A stretch of 64,000 bases of DNA from Mesorhizobium sp. Root554 (GCF_001427025.1 NZ_LMGA01000001.1:864455-928454), one strand, 5' to 3'. Positions 25,318-34,145 are shown, numbered from the stretch's first letter. Notes: generated by a model from the sequence alone, not told the origin. A program made the numbers and translations.

Positions 25318-26022
25318 TCAGCCGCGTAGGATCATGCGGTCGCCGCGCACATCGAAGCCCGACAGCGAACCGATGAAATTCATGCCGAGCAGGCTTTGAC
25401 CCAGCGAGCCGGGCGCTGCGATCAGGACCGTGATGTCCTTGCGCACGATATCGCCCAGCTTCAATTGATCGGCACGCACCGCCGCTGCATTGGTCATGCC
25501 GTTGGCGGTGGAAACAGGCACTGTATAGCTGAGCGTTGCCGGGTTGAAGCCTGCGGCCATGGCGTCTTGCGACGTCAACACAGTGCTTGTAGCCCCCGTA
25601 TCGACGACCGCGCGGATGGTTGCGCCATTGACCATGATGCGCGCCTCGAAATGGCCGTTGTCGCCTTTGTCCAGCGTCACCGTCGGCCGTCCATCCGCGA
25701 CGCCGAGCGTCAGCGGGCTCCCGGGTATCAGGCCGGCGCTGACCCGGCTGGCGAAATCCTGCAGTTCATAGCGGTATTGATAGCCGGCGATCAGCCCAAG
25801 AATAATGACCGCCCATGTGCCGAGGCTGCGAGCCATGTCACCGACCGGCCGCCCGGAGCGGAACAATCCTGCGCCGACCACGGCGACCAGAACGCCGAGC
25901 CAGACCAGCCGGCTGAAATCGTAATTCTCGATGCCCATGGTGCTGCCGGCGCCATCGTTCAGCACCAGCAGCCCGATGGCCGCGGCGATGACGATCAGAA
26001 TGATCCACAGGCTTCGGCTCAT
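25318..26022 (-). CDS. Membrane-anchored retropepsin-like aspartic protease (TIGR02281 family)
   Basis: A 234-aa protein with three N-terminal hydrophobic segments (about 5-21, 38-54 and 67-83) and a periplasmic retropepsin-like domain. That domain contains the active-site motif VVDTGATSTVLT near residue 140 and ends with the LLGMNFIGSLSGFDV flap/core region. A single DTG per chain means it must dimerise. The alphaproteobacterial clan AA proteases of this length are poorly characterised; rickettsial relatives self-process. It lies 6 bp downstream of the DUF1289 gene, and the two are often adjacent in Rhizobiales. Stop 25318 faces dusA. Confidence 0.86.
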   Translation of the reverse strand: MSRSLWIILIVIAAAIGLLVLNDGAGSTMGIENYDFSRLVWLGVLVAVVGAGLFRSGRPVGDMARSLGTWAVIILGLIAGYQYRYELQDFASRVSAGLIPGSPLTLGVADGRPTVTLDKGDNGHFEARIMVNGATIRAVVDTGATSTVLTSQDAMAAGFNPATLSYTVPVSTANGMTNAAAVRADQLKLGDIVRKDITVLIAAPGSLGQSLLGMNFIGSLSGFDVRGDRMILRG

Positions 26023-26028
26023 GCTGGT

Positions 26029-26262
26029 TCAGACCGCCTCACCGCGCTCGCGCGCCATGCGGGCGCGGCGGGTTTCCCGGCGCGGACGGCGCTCTACGGT
26101 TGCCAGACGGGCGGGCAGTGCGGCCATGACATGCTGCCGCGCCTCCGGTGTCATCTCGATCCACGCGGCGATTTCATCGCGCGTGCGCCCGCAACCGAAG
26201 CAGAAGCCGGTCTTGAGGTCTATCGAGCAGACCAGAATGCAGGGCGATTCGATGGCCGTCAT
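26029..26262 (-). CDS. DUF1289 small cysteine-rich protein
   Basis: A 77-aa protein with the DUF1289 signature SPCILVCSIDLKTGFCFGCG-R, four conserved Cys likely to bind a metal, followed by a WIEMTPEAR segment and a basic C-terminal tail. The family has no proven function. ATG 26262 is chosen because MTAIESPC is the usual opening; an upstream ATG at 26310 would add 16 residues outside the domain. It is co-transcribed with the aspartic protease 6 bp downstream. Confidence 0.8.
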   Translation of the reverse strand: MTAIESPCILVCSIDLKTGFCFGCGRTRDEIAAWIEMTPEARQHVMAALPARLATVERRPRRETRRARMARERGEAV

Positions 26263-26419
26263 GGGTGTCTCTGCGCGTGCATCTTCCACATGGTGCAATG
26301 GAAAAGGCAATGCAAGTCCGGCAATTTGGCGTGAACCCGGTTTCTCAATCGTTTGGAAACGGTGGGCGGTTGTGCATATCGGGCAGGAAAGCTATGCCGC
26401 GCTGTAAAAGGACCAGAAG

Positions 26420-27427
26420 ATGACCGTCAGCGCGCTGCCTTTCGACGATTTTCGCAAATTGATCTCAGGGCTGCCGGAGGCCGACCGCTTCGCCGAAGCC
26501 CAGACGCGGTCTTTTCTTGCCGGCAAACCGGGCCAGAACGGGCCGCAACTCGGCCGCGTTGTCGAAATGGCCGAATGGCTGTCAGCCTGGACGGGCAGGG
26601 CGCCGCCTTCTGTCAACAAGGCGCAGGTAGCGCTGTTTGCAGGCAACCATGGCGTCGCGCGCCACGGCATCTCCCCGCGACCGGTTTCGGCAACGGCCGA
26701 TGCGGTCGAGTTCTGCGCGGCGGGCGGCGCTGCGGTCAACCAGGTTTGCGTGGCGCATGATCTTGGCCTGCGGGTGTTCGACCTGGCGCTTAATATTCCC
26801 ACTGGCGACATTACCCAGGAAGCCGCCCTCGACGAACGCGGTTGCGCCGCGACCATGGCGTTCGGCATGGAAGCGGTCGCCGGCGGCATTGACCTGCTCT
26901 GCCTCGGCGATCTCGGCGTCGGCAATTCGACCGTCGCCGCCGCATTGCTGGCGGCGATGCTCGGCGGAACGGGGGCGGATTGGGTCGGTCCCGGCTCCGG
27001 CGCGGATGCAGCCATGATGGCGCGCAAGGCCGAGGCGGTCGATGCTGCGCTGGCTTTCCATGGCGGCAACCTGAAGGATCCGTTCGAGGCGTTGCGCCGG
27101 GTCGGCGGCCGTGAATTCGCGGCCATCGCAGGCGCAATCCTGGCAGCGCGCGTGCAGAAAGTTCCGGTGCTCCTCGATGGGTTCGCTGCGCTCGCGGTGG
27201 CGGCTGCGCTGAGGGCCGCCGAACCAACGGCTATCGATCACTGCCGGCTTGCCGGCTTGTCGCCCGAACCCGGTCACGCCAAGGCCGCCGGTATGCTGGG
27301 ACTGAAGCCTCTGCTCGATTTCACAATTGGCACAGGCGGCGAGGGCGTCGCCGCAGCGCTGGCGGCCGGAGTGGTCAAGGCGGCGGCGCTGGTGGCGTCA
27401 GGTGCCGCTGCAGCGGCGAAAAACTGA
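26420..27427 (+). CDS. cobT: Nicotinate-nucleotide--dimethylbenzimidazole phosphoribosyltransferase
   Basis: A 335-aa enzyme that makes alpha-ribazole phosphate for the lower ligand of cobalamin. Diagnostic segments are FAGNHGVARHGIS, LGDLGVGNSTVAAALL and the catalytic glutamate in GTGGEGVAAALA near residue 316. Length is typical. It stands alone: no cobS or cobC lies beside it, and I see no cobalamin riboswitch upstream. It is convergent with the PleC/DivJ-like kinase gene, with only 8 bp between stops. The C-terminus is Ala-rich. Confidence 0.93.
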   Translation: MTVSALPFDDFRKLISGLPEADRFAEAQTRSFLAGKPGQNGPQLGRVVEMAEWLSAWTGRAPPSVNKAQVALFAGNHGVARHGISPRPVSATADAVEFCAAGGAAVNQVCVAHDLGLRVFDLALNIPTGDITQEAALDERGCAATMAFGMEAVAGGIDLLCLGDLGVGNSTVAAALLAAMLGGTGADWVGPGSGADAAMMARKAEAVDAALAFHGGNLKDPFEALRRVGGREFAAIAGAILAARVQKVPVLLDGFAALAVAAALRAAEPTAIDHCRLAGLSPEPGHAKAAGMLGLKPLLDFTIGTGGEGVAAALAAGVVKAAALVASGAAAAAKN

Positions 27428-27435
27428 GACGGCTT

Positions 27436-28959
27436 CTATCGCCGGCGGCCGACCGCGACAGCCTGGGTCGGCAATGCCGGCAGTTCCTCCATCACGCGCG
27501 TCGGCGGGAAGACGGCAAGCGCCTCGGTGCCTTCGCGCAGCTTGGAGTTGAGCTGGAATTCGCCGCCATGCATGGCGATCAGCCCCTGCACGATCGGCAG
27601 CCCAAGACCGGTTCCCTGTTCGGCGCTCTTGATGGCGATGGAACCCTGACCGAAGGCGGAAAGCACCACCGGAATCTCGTCTTCGGGAATGCCGGGTCCA
27701 TTGTCCCGGATGGAAATGTATTGTCCGCCACCGGCCGTCCAGCCGACACGGACCAGCACTTCGCCGCCGGTCGGGGTGAACTTGATGGCGTTCGACAAAA
27801 GGTTGAGCGCGATCTGCCGCACCGCCCGTTCATCCGCGAAAAGGCGCGGCAGCACGCTCTCGAAATCCTGGACGATACGGATATCCTTGTTGCGCGCCCG
27901 CAGTTCCATCATGTGGCAGCAATCCTCCACGATGTTCAGCAGCATCACCGGCTCTTCGTTGAGCTGGTAGCGCCCGGCCTCGATGCGCGAAAGGTCGAGG
28001 ATCTCGTTGATGAGGTCGAGCAGGTGCTGCCCGGATTCATGCACGTCGCTGGCGTAAGCGCGATAGGTCGGATTGCCCATCGGCCCGAGCACCTCGTCGG
28101 CCATCACCTCGGAAAAGCCGAGAATGGCGTTGAGCGGCGTGCGCAGCTCATGGCTCATCGAAGCCAGGAAGCGGGATTTTGCCAGGTTCGCTTCCTCGGC
28201 GCGCCGTCGCGCCTCATCCGACATGGATTTGGCCGTTTCGAGCTCGGCGATCAGCGCGTCCTTTTCCGTTCGGAAAGACAAGAGCATCAGCGACGACCGG
28301 TAGAGGTTTTGCGCGACATAGGCGAAGAAGGGCAGCGCCGCCACCAGCAGCGCCACCATGATCGCCTCGACCGGCTCCCAGGGCTGCGACGTGGTATAGA
28401 TATAGGCCGCGACAGGCAGGGCGAATGTCGCCAGCAGCGCTCCGCTCAGTGAAGAGGCCATGATCGCCGTCGCGGCCATGGCCAACAGCAAAATGACTGC
28501 CTTGATGACCTGGAACTGGTCGATGGCGCATGGATTGCAGCCCAGCGCGGCGAAATACACCCAGCCGAGGCCGCTGATGCCATGCGCGATCAGGAAATTC
28601 CGCGTCGTCTGCCCCGGCTTGATATCGGCGGCCGCCATGCGGTCGATACGCAGCGCCAGAAGCGCCAGCGCCGCGTAGCATCCGACAGTAATGAGCGCCC
28701 AGATGAGGATTTCGCTGCTCATGCTGGCGAACAGGCCGGCGGCCGAAACCGTCAGCACCAGCAAGGGCAGGGCGATGGCGCTTCCGACCATGGCGCGGGC
28801 GTGCAGCTTCAGCAGTTCGCGGTCGAAATCGGGATTGCCGCCCTGCTGGGAAAGGCGGTCACGGGTCTTCTTCACCGCGCGCGCGACATCGGTGTTGCGA
28901 TGGCGCTTCCTGCGGTCCACAATGTTCTTGTCCGCTGTGTTCGAGCGTTGCAGAGACAT
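27436..28959 (-). CDS. PleC/DivJ/PdhS-like membrane sensor histidine kinase
   Basis: A 507-aa kinase. After a basic 50-residue cytoplasmic start come about six TM segments (57-220), a short coiled coil and a HisKA domain with H-box SMSHELRTPLNAILGFSEVM (His270). The following stretch, GPMGNPTYRAYASDVHESG and LINEILDLSRIEAG, strongly resembles the PleC/DivJ/PdhS group that controls DivK and the CtrA cell-cycle pathway in alphaproteobacteria. The HATPase domain has NLLSNAIKFTP, DNGPGIP and GTGLGLPI. The six-TM N-terminus is closest in layout to DivJ, but orthology is not provable here. ATG 28959 is preferred over TTG 28962. No response regulator is adjacent. Confidence 0.85.
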   Translation of the reverse strand: MSLQRSNTADKNIVDRRKRHRNTDVARAVKKTRDRLSQQGGNPDFDRELLKLHARAMVGSAIALPLLVLTVSAAGLFASMSSEILIWALITVGCYAALALLALRIDRMAAADIKPGQTTRNFLIAHGISGLGWVYFAALGCNPCAIDQFQVIKAVILLLAMAATAIMASSLSGALLATFALPVAAYIYTTSQPWEPVEAIMVALLVAALPFFAYVAQNLYRSSLMLLSFRTEKDALIAELETAKSMSDEARRRAEEANLAKSRFLASMSHELRTPLNAILGFSEVMADEVLGPMGNPTYRAYASDVHESGQHLLDLINEILDLSRIEAGRYQLNEEPVMLLNIVEDCCHMMELRARNKDIRIVQDFESVLPRLFADERAVRQIALNLLSNAIKFTPTGGEVLVRVGWTAGGGQYISIRDNGPGIPEDEIPVVLSAFGQGSIAIKSAEQGTGLGLPIVQGLIAMHGGEFQLNSKLREGTEALAVFPPTRVMEELPALPTQAVAVGRRR

Positions 28960-29046
28960 CAAACTTCAATTCACGCGTGCAGCGGTGTTCGGGCTGTAAT
29001 CCTCGGCCCCAAACTACGTTCGAATGATTAAGAGACTGTTTGCCAT

Positions 29047-29667
29047 ATGAGCCGTTCCTGGTCGCGAAGGCCGCAAAGGCGATATGCGGCAGCACGGCCG
29101 CGCGGCCTTGTCCGCCGGCTTTTCGACTACGCTTTGACCTTTGTCCTGCTTGGTTTGCTGATCCTTCTGGCCGCGCGGCTCGATCGCGTGGAAACGAGGA
29201 AGGTCCAGGGCGCTACGGCCATCATCAATGACGGAGATTCCCTGACGCTTGGAGCCGAGCGCATCCGACTGCGCGGCATCGACGCACCTGAATACAACCA
29301 GACATGTCAACGGAACGGGGCGGATTATCCTTGCGGCCGTCAGGCCAGGCAGGCGCTGGCAAGGCTCGTCGCCGGCAAGGCTGTGTCATGCAGTGGATGG
29401 CAGCGCGACCGCTATGGCCGCACGCTTGGCGACTGCACCGCCGGCGGCGTTGATCTGAACCGTGCGCAGGTGGAGGCCGGCTGGGCCGTGGCCTACGGTG
29501 ATTTCGAGGGGTTGGAAGGGACGGCGCGTGCTGCGAAGCTGGGTATCTGGGCCGGCGATTTCGTCAGCCCGCAGGAATGGCGTGCAACGCACAGCGAGTT
29601 CGTCGAACGCAAGCATGACACGCTGGGAAGTCTGGGCGACGGCTTGCGGGAAATGTTTCGCTTCTGA
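29047..29667 (+). CDS. Membrane-anchored staphylococcal-nuclease-like protein
   Basis: A 206-aa protein with a very basic N-terminus, one TM segment (about 29-45) and a periplasmic SNase domain (TNase). Catalytic residues are recognisable in RIRLRGIDAPEY (Arg and Glu) and in RDRYGRTLGDC (second Arg); the Ca-binding Asp lies in INDGDSLTL. Cysteine pairs could form disulfides in the periplasm. It is divergent from the kinase gene, with an 87-bp gap, and is followed 49 bp later by the GST gene. Nuclease activity is inferred from intact motifs; its role may be DNA turnover or nutrition. Confidence 0.83.
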   Translation: MSRSWSRRPQRRYAAARPRGLVRRLFDYALTFVLLGLLILLAARLDRVETRKVQGATAIINDGDSLTLGAERIRLRGIDAPEYNQTCQRNGADYPCGRQARQALARLVAGKAVSCSGWQRDRYGRTLGDCTAGGVDLNRAQVEAGWAVAYGDFEGLEGTARAAKLGIWAGDFVSPQEWRATHSEFVERKHDTLGSLGDGLREMFRF

Positions 29668-29716
29668 TTGGTTGTGCCTATATTATGAAACAAAATCATA
29701 GGCCTCGGAGGAAATT

Positions 29717-30328
29717 ATGAAGCTGTTCGACGGTGGTCGCGCACCCAACCCGCGCCGGGTTCGCGTGTTTTTGGCAGAGAAAGGCATCGAGGTGCCGCTT
29801 GTCCCCGTCGATATGGGCGCCATGGAGCACAAGAAGGAGGCGGTTGCGACACGCAACCCGTTGCAGCGCCTGCCGGTGCTGGAACTGGATGACGGCACGA
29901 TCCTTACGGAGTCGGTCGCGATCTGCCGTTACTTTGAAGAACTGCATCCCGAACCGGCGCTTTTCGGTACCGGAGCGCTCGGCAAGGCCGTCGTGGAGAT
30001 GTGGCAGCGACGTATAGAGTTCAATCTGTTCGGCGCGGTGGCGTATGCTTTTCGCCATATCCATCCTGCCATGAAGGAATGGGAGGTGCCGCAGGTTCCC
30101 GAATGGGGCGAGGCCAACAAGCCGAAGGCGCTCGAATTCCTGCGCATTCTCGACACCGAGCTGGCCGGTCGCGAATTTGCCGCCGGCGACGCTTATTCCA
30201 TAGCCGACATCACCGGCATGATTGCGATCGATTTCATGAAACCAGCGCGCATCGCCTTGCCGGAAGACTGCGCCAACGTCCAGCGCTGGTACAAATCCTT
30301 ATCCAGCCGGCCGAGCGCCACTGCCTGA
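29717..30328 (+). CDS. Glutathione S-transferase family protein
   Basis: A 203-aa GST with an N-terminal thioredoxin-like domain (1-80; opening KLFDGGRAPNPRRVRVFLAE, cis-Pro in LQRLPVLEL, glutathione-site TESVAICRYFEEL) and an all-helical C-terminal domain (90-200) containing the SIADITGMIAIDF capping box. Start ATG 29717 follows GGAGG. The downstream UDG-superfamily gene begins 2 bp after its stop, so the two are co-transcribed. Substrate unknown. Confidence 0.88.
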   Translation: MKLFDGGRAPNPRRVRVFLAEKGIEVPLVPVDMGAMEHKKEAVATRNPLQRLPVLELDDGTILTESVAICRYFEELHPEPALFGTGALGKAVVEMWQRRIEFNLFGAVAYAFRHIHPAMKEWEVPQVPEWGEANKPKALEFLRILDTELAGREFAAGDAYSIADITGMIAIDFMKPARIALPEDCANVQRWYKSLSSRPSATA

Positions 30329-30330
30329 GA

Positions 30331-30948
30331 ATGAGCGAACAACTCGAACGGCTGACGGCAAAGGTTCGCGCTTGCCGCATATGCGTGGAGGAGCCCCTGG
30401 GACGTCCGCTGCCGCACGCGCCGCGCCCGGTGCTCCTGCCGTCGTCCACGGCCCGCATCCTGCTGGCAAGCCAGGCGCCGGGAACCAAGGTACACCAGAC
30501 CGGCATGCCGTTCACCGATGCATCGGGAGACAGGCTGCGCAGTTGGCTTGGCGTGACCAGCGAAGAATTCTACGACACGGACAAGTTCGCCATCGTCCCG
30601 ATGGGGTTTTGCTTTCCCGGCCAGGACGCCAAGGGTGGCGACCTGCCGCCGCGGGCCGAATGCGCGCCGACCTGGCGCGAACCGTTGATGGCGCTGATGC
30701 CGCAGATCGACCTGGTTCTGACCATAGGCATCTATGCGCAGCGTTGGCACATGGGATCGGCGCGGTTGCCGTCGCTCACCGAGACGGTCGCGAGCTGGCG
30801 CGACATCTGGGCCAGCCCCGAGGTGCCGAAGGTTCTGCCGCTGCCGCATCCTTCATGGCGCAATACCGGATGGCTGAAGCGGAATCGCTGGTTTGAAATG
30901 GATTTGCTGCCCTTTCTGAAAGAGGAAATCCGTAGTCGGATCGGCTAG
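30331..30948 (+). CDS. Uracil-DNA-glycosylase superfamily protein
   Basis: A 205-aa protein of the UDG fold. ATG 30331 gives MSEQLERLTAKVRACRIC, with Cys15 and Cys18, then LLASQAPGTKVHQTGMPF (a motif I-like water-activating loop) and a late LPLPHPSWRN motif like the DNA-intercalating HPS loop. Family 4/5 UDGs have four Cys for a 4Fe-4S cluster; only one close pair is seen here, so an intact cluster is doubtful. Proteins of this type are annotated as UDG-family but their substrate is largely untested. It is coupled to the GST gene 2 bp upstream. Confidence 0.78.
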   Translation: MSEQLERLTAKVRACRICVEEPLGRPLPHAPRPVLLPSSTARILLASQAPGTKVHQTGMPFTDASGDRLRSWLGVTSEEFYDTDKFAIVPMGFCFPGQDAKGGDLPPRAECAPTWREPLMALMPQIDLVLTIGIYAQRWHMGSARLPSLTETVASWRDIWASPEVPKVLPLPHPSWRNTGWLKRNRWFEMDLLPFLKEEIRSRIG

Positions 30949-30975
30949 GGTGCAGAGAAAAACCAACTCGATTCA

Positions 30976-30990
30976 TCCGATATGATCGGA
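30976..30990. promoter_or_regulatory. Palindrome upstream of the Lrp-type regulator (candidate operator)
   Basis: TCCGAT-ATG-ATCGGA is a perfect 15-bp interrupted palindrome 68 bp upstream of the Lrp start. Lrp-type regulators commonly autoregulate through sites of about 15 bp. The role is inferred from position only. Confidence 0.35.
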
Positions 30991-31058
30991 ATTTCTTTCT
31001 TGTTGATCCCGCTCATAAAGCCGAAGATGGTAGAATAGGTTTCTCTAGGAGTCGCTTT

Positions 31059-31550
31059 ATGGACCGTCTCGATAGAAAAATCCTCCGCTTGTTGCAGGAG
31101 GATGCGACGCTCGCTGTCGCCGATGTGGCCAAGAAAGTCGGCCTTTCCACGACGCCGTGCTGGCGGCGTATCCAGAAGCTCGAGGAGGAAGGCGTCATCA
31201 AGCGGCGCGTCGCGCTTCTCAACCCGGAGAAGATCAATGTCCGGGTCAACGTCTTCGTGTCGATCCGCACCAACTCGCACAGCCATGAATGGCTGCGGCG
31301 GTTTTCCGAGGTCATCCAGGAATTTCCCGAAGTGGTCGAGTTCTACCGCATGAGCGGCGATGTCGATTACCTGCTACGTGTCGTCGTTCCGGATATCGCC
31401 GCCTACGATGCCTTCTACAAACGCCTCATCGCCAAGATCGAGATCCGCGAGGTCTCGTCGTCCTTCGCGATGGAGCAGATCAAGTACACCACGGAAATGC
31501 CGCTGGATTACATGGTGCTCGACCGGGAGTCCGGATCGAATGCCGCCTGA
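31059..31550 (+). CDS. Lrp/AsnC-family transcriptional regulator
   Basis: A 163-aa regulator with an N-terminal helix-turn-helix (MDRLDRKILRLLQEDATLAV, then LSTTPCWRRIQKLEEEGVI) and a C-terminal RAM/AsnC ligand-binding domain (SGDVDYLLRVVVPDIAAYDAF). Length is typical. It likely binds an amino acid and forms octamers. It is convergent with the 3-hydroxyisobutyrate-dehydrogenase-like gene 39 bp away. A 15-bp palindrome lies upstream. Lrp proteins often control neighbouring amino-acid transport or catabolism, so the amino-acid ABC importer nearby is a reasonable but untested target. Confidence 0.9.
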   Translation: MDRLDRKILRLLQEDATLAVADVAKKVGLSTTPCWRRIQKLEEEGVIKRRVALLNPEKINVRVNVFVSIRTNSHSHEWLRRFSEVIQEFPEVVEFYRMSGDVDYLLRVVVPDIAAYDAFYKRLIAKIEIREVSSSFAMEQIKYTTEMPLDYMVLDRESGSNAA

Positions 31551-31589
31551 TCGGAACCCTCCCGGATTTTCTGACATGCTGGAAACGCT

Positions 31590-32459
31590 CTATCTTTCCA
31601 GCCGCGCCAGCAGTGAGGACGTATCCCAGCGCTGGCCGCCCATCTGCTGCACATCCTTGTAGAACTGGTCGACCAGAGCCGTCAGCGGCAGAGCCGCGCC
31701 ATTGCGGTCGGCCTCGGCGAGGCAGATGCCGAGGTCCTTGCGCATCCAGTCGACGGCGAAACCGAAATCGTACTTGCCGGCATTCATCGTCTTGTGGCGG
31801 TTCTCCATCTGCCAGGAGCCGGCGGCGCCCTTGGAAATGACCTCCACTACCTTCCCGATGTCGAGCCCAGCCTTCTTGCCAAAATGGATGCCTTCCGCCA
31901 GGCCCTGGACGATGCCGGCAATGGCGATCTGGTTGATCATCTTGGTCAGCTGGCCGGCGCCGGTCGGACCCATCAGGCCGACCATCTTGGCATAGGCGTC
32001 GATCACCGGTTGGGCACGGTCGAATGCCGCCTGTTCGCCGCCCACCATGACGGTCAAAGCCGCATTTTCGGCGCCGGCCTGTCCGCCGGAGACAGGGGCG
32101 TCGAGGAAAGAAAACCCGCGCGAAGTCGCGGCTTCGGCAAGCTCGCGCGCGACCTCCGCGGAGGCCGTGGTGTTGTCGATGAAGACGGCGCCGGCCTGTA
32201 TGGACTGGAATGCGCCGCCGTCGCCGACCGTCACCTGCCGCAGATCGTCGTCATTGCCGACGCAGGAGAACACGAATTCCTTGCCAGCCGCCGCCTCGGC
32301 AGGCGTCCTGGCAAAGGCGCCGCCATGCTCGGCGGCCCATTTTTCCGCCTTTGCGGTGGTGCGGTTGTAGACGGTTACGTCGTGGCCGCCCTTGTGCTTG
32401 AGATGAGCTGCCATCGGATAACCCATCACGCCCAAGCCGAGAAACGCCACATTTGCCAT
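31590..32459 (-). CDS. NAD(P)-dependent beta-hydroxyacid dehydrogenase (3-hydroxyisobutyrate dehydrogenase family)
   Basis: A 289-aa protein with an N-terminal Rossmann domain (VAFLGLGVMGYPMAAHL), the substrate motif DAPVSGGQAGAENAAL and the catalytic lysine in GQLTKMINQI near residue 168, followed by the all-helical C-terminal domain. This is the 3-hydroxyisobutyrate/tartronate-semialdehyde reductase/GLYR family; substrate cannot be fixed from sequence. ATG 32459 has an AAAGGA site; an in-frame ATG at 32477 would add six residues. It lies 96 bp downstream of the amino-acid ABC permease on the same strand and could be read from that operon. Confidence 0.88.
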   Translation of the reverse strand: MANVAFLGLGVMGYPMAAHLKHKGGHDVTVYNRTTAKAEKWAAEHGGAFARTPAEAAAGKEFVFSCVGNDDDLRQVTVGDGGAFQSIQAGAVFIDNTTASAEVARELAEAATSRGFSFLDAPVSGGQAGAENAALTVMVGGEQAAFDRAQPVIDAYAKMVGLMGPTGAGQLTKMINQIAIAGIVQGLAEGIHFGKKAGLDIGKVVEVISKGAAGSWQMENRHKTMNAGKYDFGFAVDWMRKDLGICLAEADRNGAALPLTALVDQFYKDVQQMGGQRWDTSSLLARLER

Positions 32460-32555
32460 CTTCAATCCTTTCAGCACGTTGCAGCGGCATGCTTACGCAA
32501 TCAATCGCATCGAGGCAACGCGAAGCGACCGTCTTTGATGATGCCAGGATTGGTT

Positions 32556-33374
32556 TTAGCGCTTGAGATGTATGGTGATGCGCCGCTCGATCCATTCGAT
32601 GCCGTGGCGCAAGACCTCCACGATCACCAGGTAGATGATCGCCGCCCACAGATAGGTCTGAAAATCGAAGGTGCGTGCATAGGCGAGGCGGGTCACGCCC
32701 ATAAGGTCATAGACCGTGATGATGGCGACGATGGCCGAGCCCTTGATCATCAGGATGATCTCGTTGCCGTAGGGACGCAGCGCGACGATCAACGCCTGCG
32801 GCAGGATGATCTTGCGCAGCGTCACCCACCTCGGAAGCCCGAGCGCCGCCGCGCCCTCCCACTGGCCTCGGGAAACGCTGTCGATCGCACCGCGCAGGAT
32901 CTCGGCCTGATAGGCGGCGGTGTTCAGCGAAAAGGCGAAGATGGCGCAATACCAGGCTTCGCGAAAGAAGACCCAGAGCCCGACTGATTCCAGCGCCGGC
33001 CGGAAGGAGCCGAGGCCGTAATAGATGAGGAATGTCTGGGCCAGAAGCGGCGTGCCGCGGAAGAAATAGACATAGGCGTAGGAAATGGCCGCCAGCACCT
33101 TGTTGTTCGACATGCGCGCATAGGCGATCGGCACCGACAGCACCGCGCCGATCGCGACCGAGATGGCCACGAGCAGCAGGGTGACTTTCACGCCATCGAC
33201 ATAAGACGGGGCATACCGCTCGAAAATCTCTGGTTTCCATGCTGTGACCAGGAACCACACCAGCGCCAGCGCCAGCAGCGCCCACAGCGCCAGCAGCGCA
33301 TATCCGAGCACGCGCCGCCTAGGCCAGCCGCGCGGCGGCGGCGGTGGACGATCGACGATGTCGACCGCGCTCAT
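32556..33374 (-). CDS. Polar amino-acid ABC transporter permease (HisM-type)
   Basis: A 272-aa inner-membrane permease of the HisM/GlnP family. A Pro-rich cytoplasmic start is followed by about five TM segments. The EAA loop that contacts the ATPase is clear: EGAAALGLPRWVTLRKIILPQAL. Its start overlaps the upstream permease stop by 4 bp. The transporter set here has a binding protein and two permeases but no ATPase gene, so it must share or borrow one from elsewhere in the genome. Confidence 0.9.
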   Translation of the reverse strand: MSAVDIVDRPPPPPRGWPRRRVLGYALLALWALLALALVWFLVTAWKPEIFERYAPSYVDGVKVTLLLVAISVAIGAVLSVPIAYARMSNNKVLAAISYAYVYFFRGTPLLAQTFLIYYGLGSFRPALESVGLWVFFREAWYCAIFAFSLNTAAYQAEILRGAIDSVSRGQWEGAAALGLPRWVTLRKIILPQALIVALRPYGNEIILMIKGSAIVAIITVYDLMGVTRLAYARTFDFQTYLWAAIIYLVIVEVLRHGIEWIERRITIHLKR

Positions 33375-34084
33375 CGGCGCACCGCCTGTTTGCTGACCGC
33401 GCGCTCTATGGCGTTGATGCCGACGGACGAGATGATGGCCAGCGCAAGGTAGATCAGGCCCGCCAGGCCGAAGAACAGGAACGCATGCTTTGTAACACGC
33501 GCGGCGACGCCGACCTGCCGCAGGATGTCGCTCAGCCCGATTGCCGAAACGAGCGCGGTATCCTTGAGCAGGATCAGCCAGAGATTGGCCAGGCCGGGCA
33601 GGGCGATGCGGATCAGTTGCGGCAGGATGACGAACCGCATGGTCTGCACGTTCGACAGGCCGATCGAGTACCCGCCTTCATATTGTCCGCGCGGTATGGC
33701 GCGGAATGCCGAAAGAAACACTTCGCTGGAGTAGGAGGAGAAGACGACGCCGAGTGCGATCATGCCGGACACGAAGGCGTTGACCTCGACCGTTGCGCCG
33801 GGACTGACAAACTGCAGCAGTTTCTGGATGCCGATCTGCGCGCCGTAAAAGACGAGGAACAGCGTCAGCAGTTCAGGCAGGCCCCGGAAGATGGTGGTAT
33901 AGACATTGCCGGCGAGCCTCAGCGAAGCCTCTTCGGACTGTTTGGCCAGGGCGACCAGAAAACCGATGGCGAGCCCTACGGGGAGCGTGGCAAGGGCCAG
34001 CGATACGGTGATGAACACACCATAGGCGATGTCATCCAGCCAGCCTTCAGGTCCCCAGCTCAGCAGCGTCCATGCGCTTTGCAT
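33371..34084 (-). CDS. Polar amino-acid ABC transporter permease (HisQ-type)
   Basis: A 237-aa permease with about five TM segments, FRGLPELLTLFLVFYG in the first half and the EAA-type loop EGGYSIGLSNVQTMRFVILPQ. ATG 34084 is chosen (MQSAWTLLSWGPEGW), with a GGCGGG stretch upstream; a TTG nine codons earlier is the alternative. It follows the binding-protein gene after a 107-bp gap containing a very stable hairpin and is coupled to the second permease. It forms the heteromeric channel with that permease. Confidence 0.9.
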   Translation of the reverse strand: MQSAWTLLSWGPEGWLDDIAYGVFITVSLALATLPVGLAIGFLVALAKQSEEASLRLAGNVYTTIFRGLPELLTLFLVFYGAQIGIQKLLQFVSPGATVEVNAFVSGMIALGVVFSSYSSEVFLSAFRAIPRGQYEGGYSIGLSNVQTMRFVILPQLIRIALPGLANLWLILLKDTALVSAIGLSDILRQVGVAARVTKHAFLFFGLAGLIYLALAIISSVGINAIERAVSKQAVRR

Positions 34085-34145
34085 CCGCCCGCCTGTTTCC
34101 CTTCCGTTCAAAAGGTCGAGCCGTGCATCCCCTCACGCACGACCT

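Noticed and set aside
26311..26419. Possible cobalamin riboswitch upstream of cobT
   Set aside because: The gap is only about 110 bp after the DUF1289 start and no B12-box-like sequence was seen.
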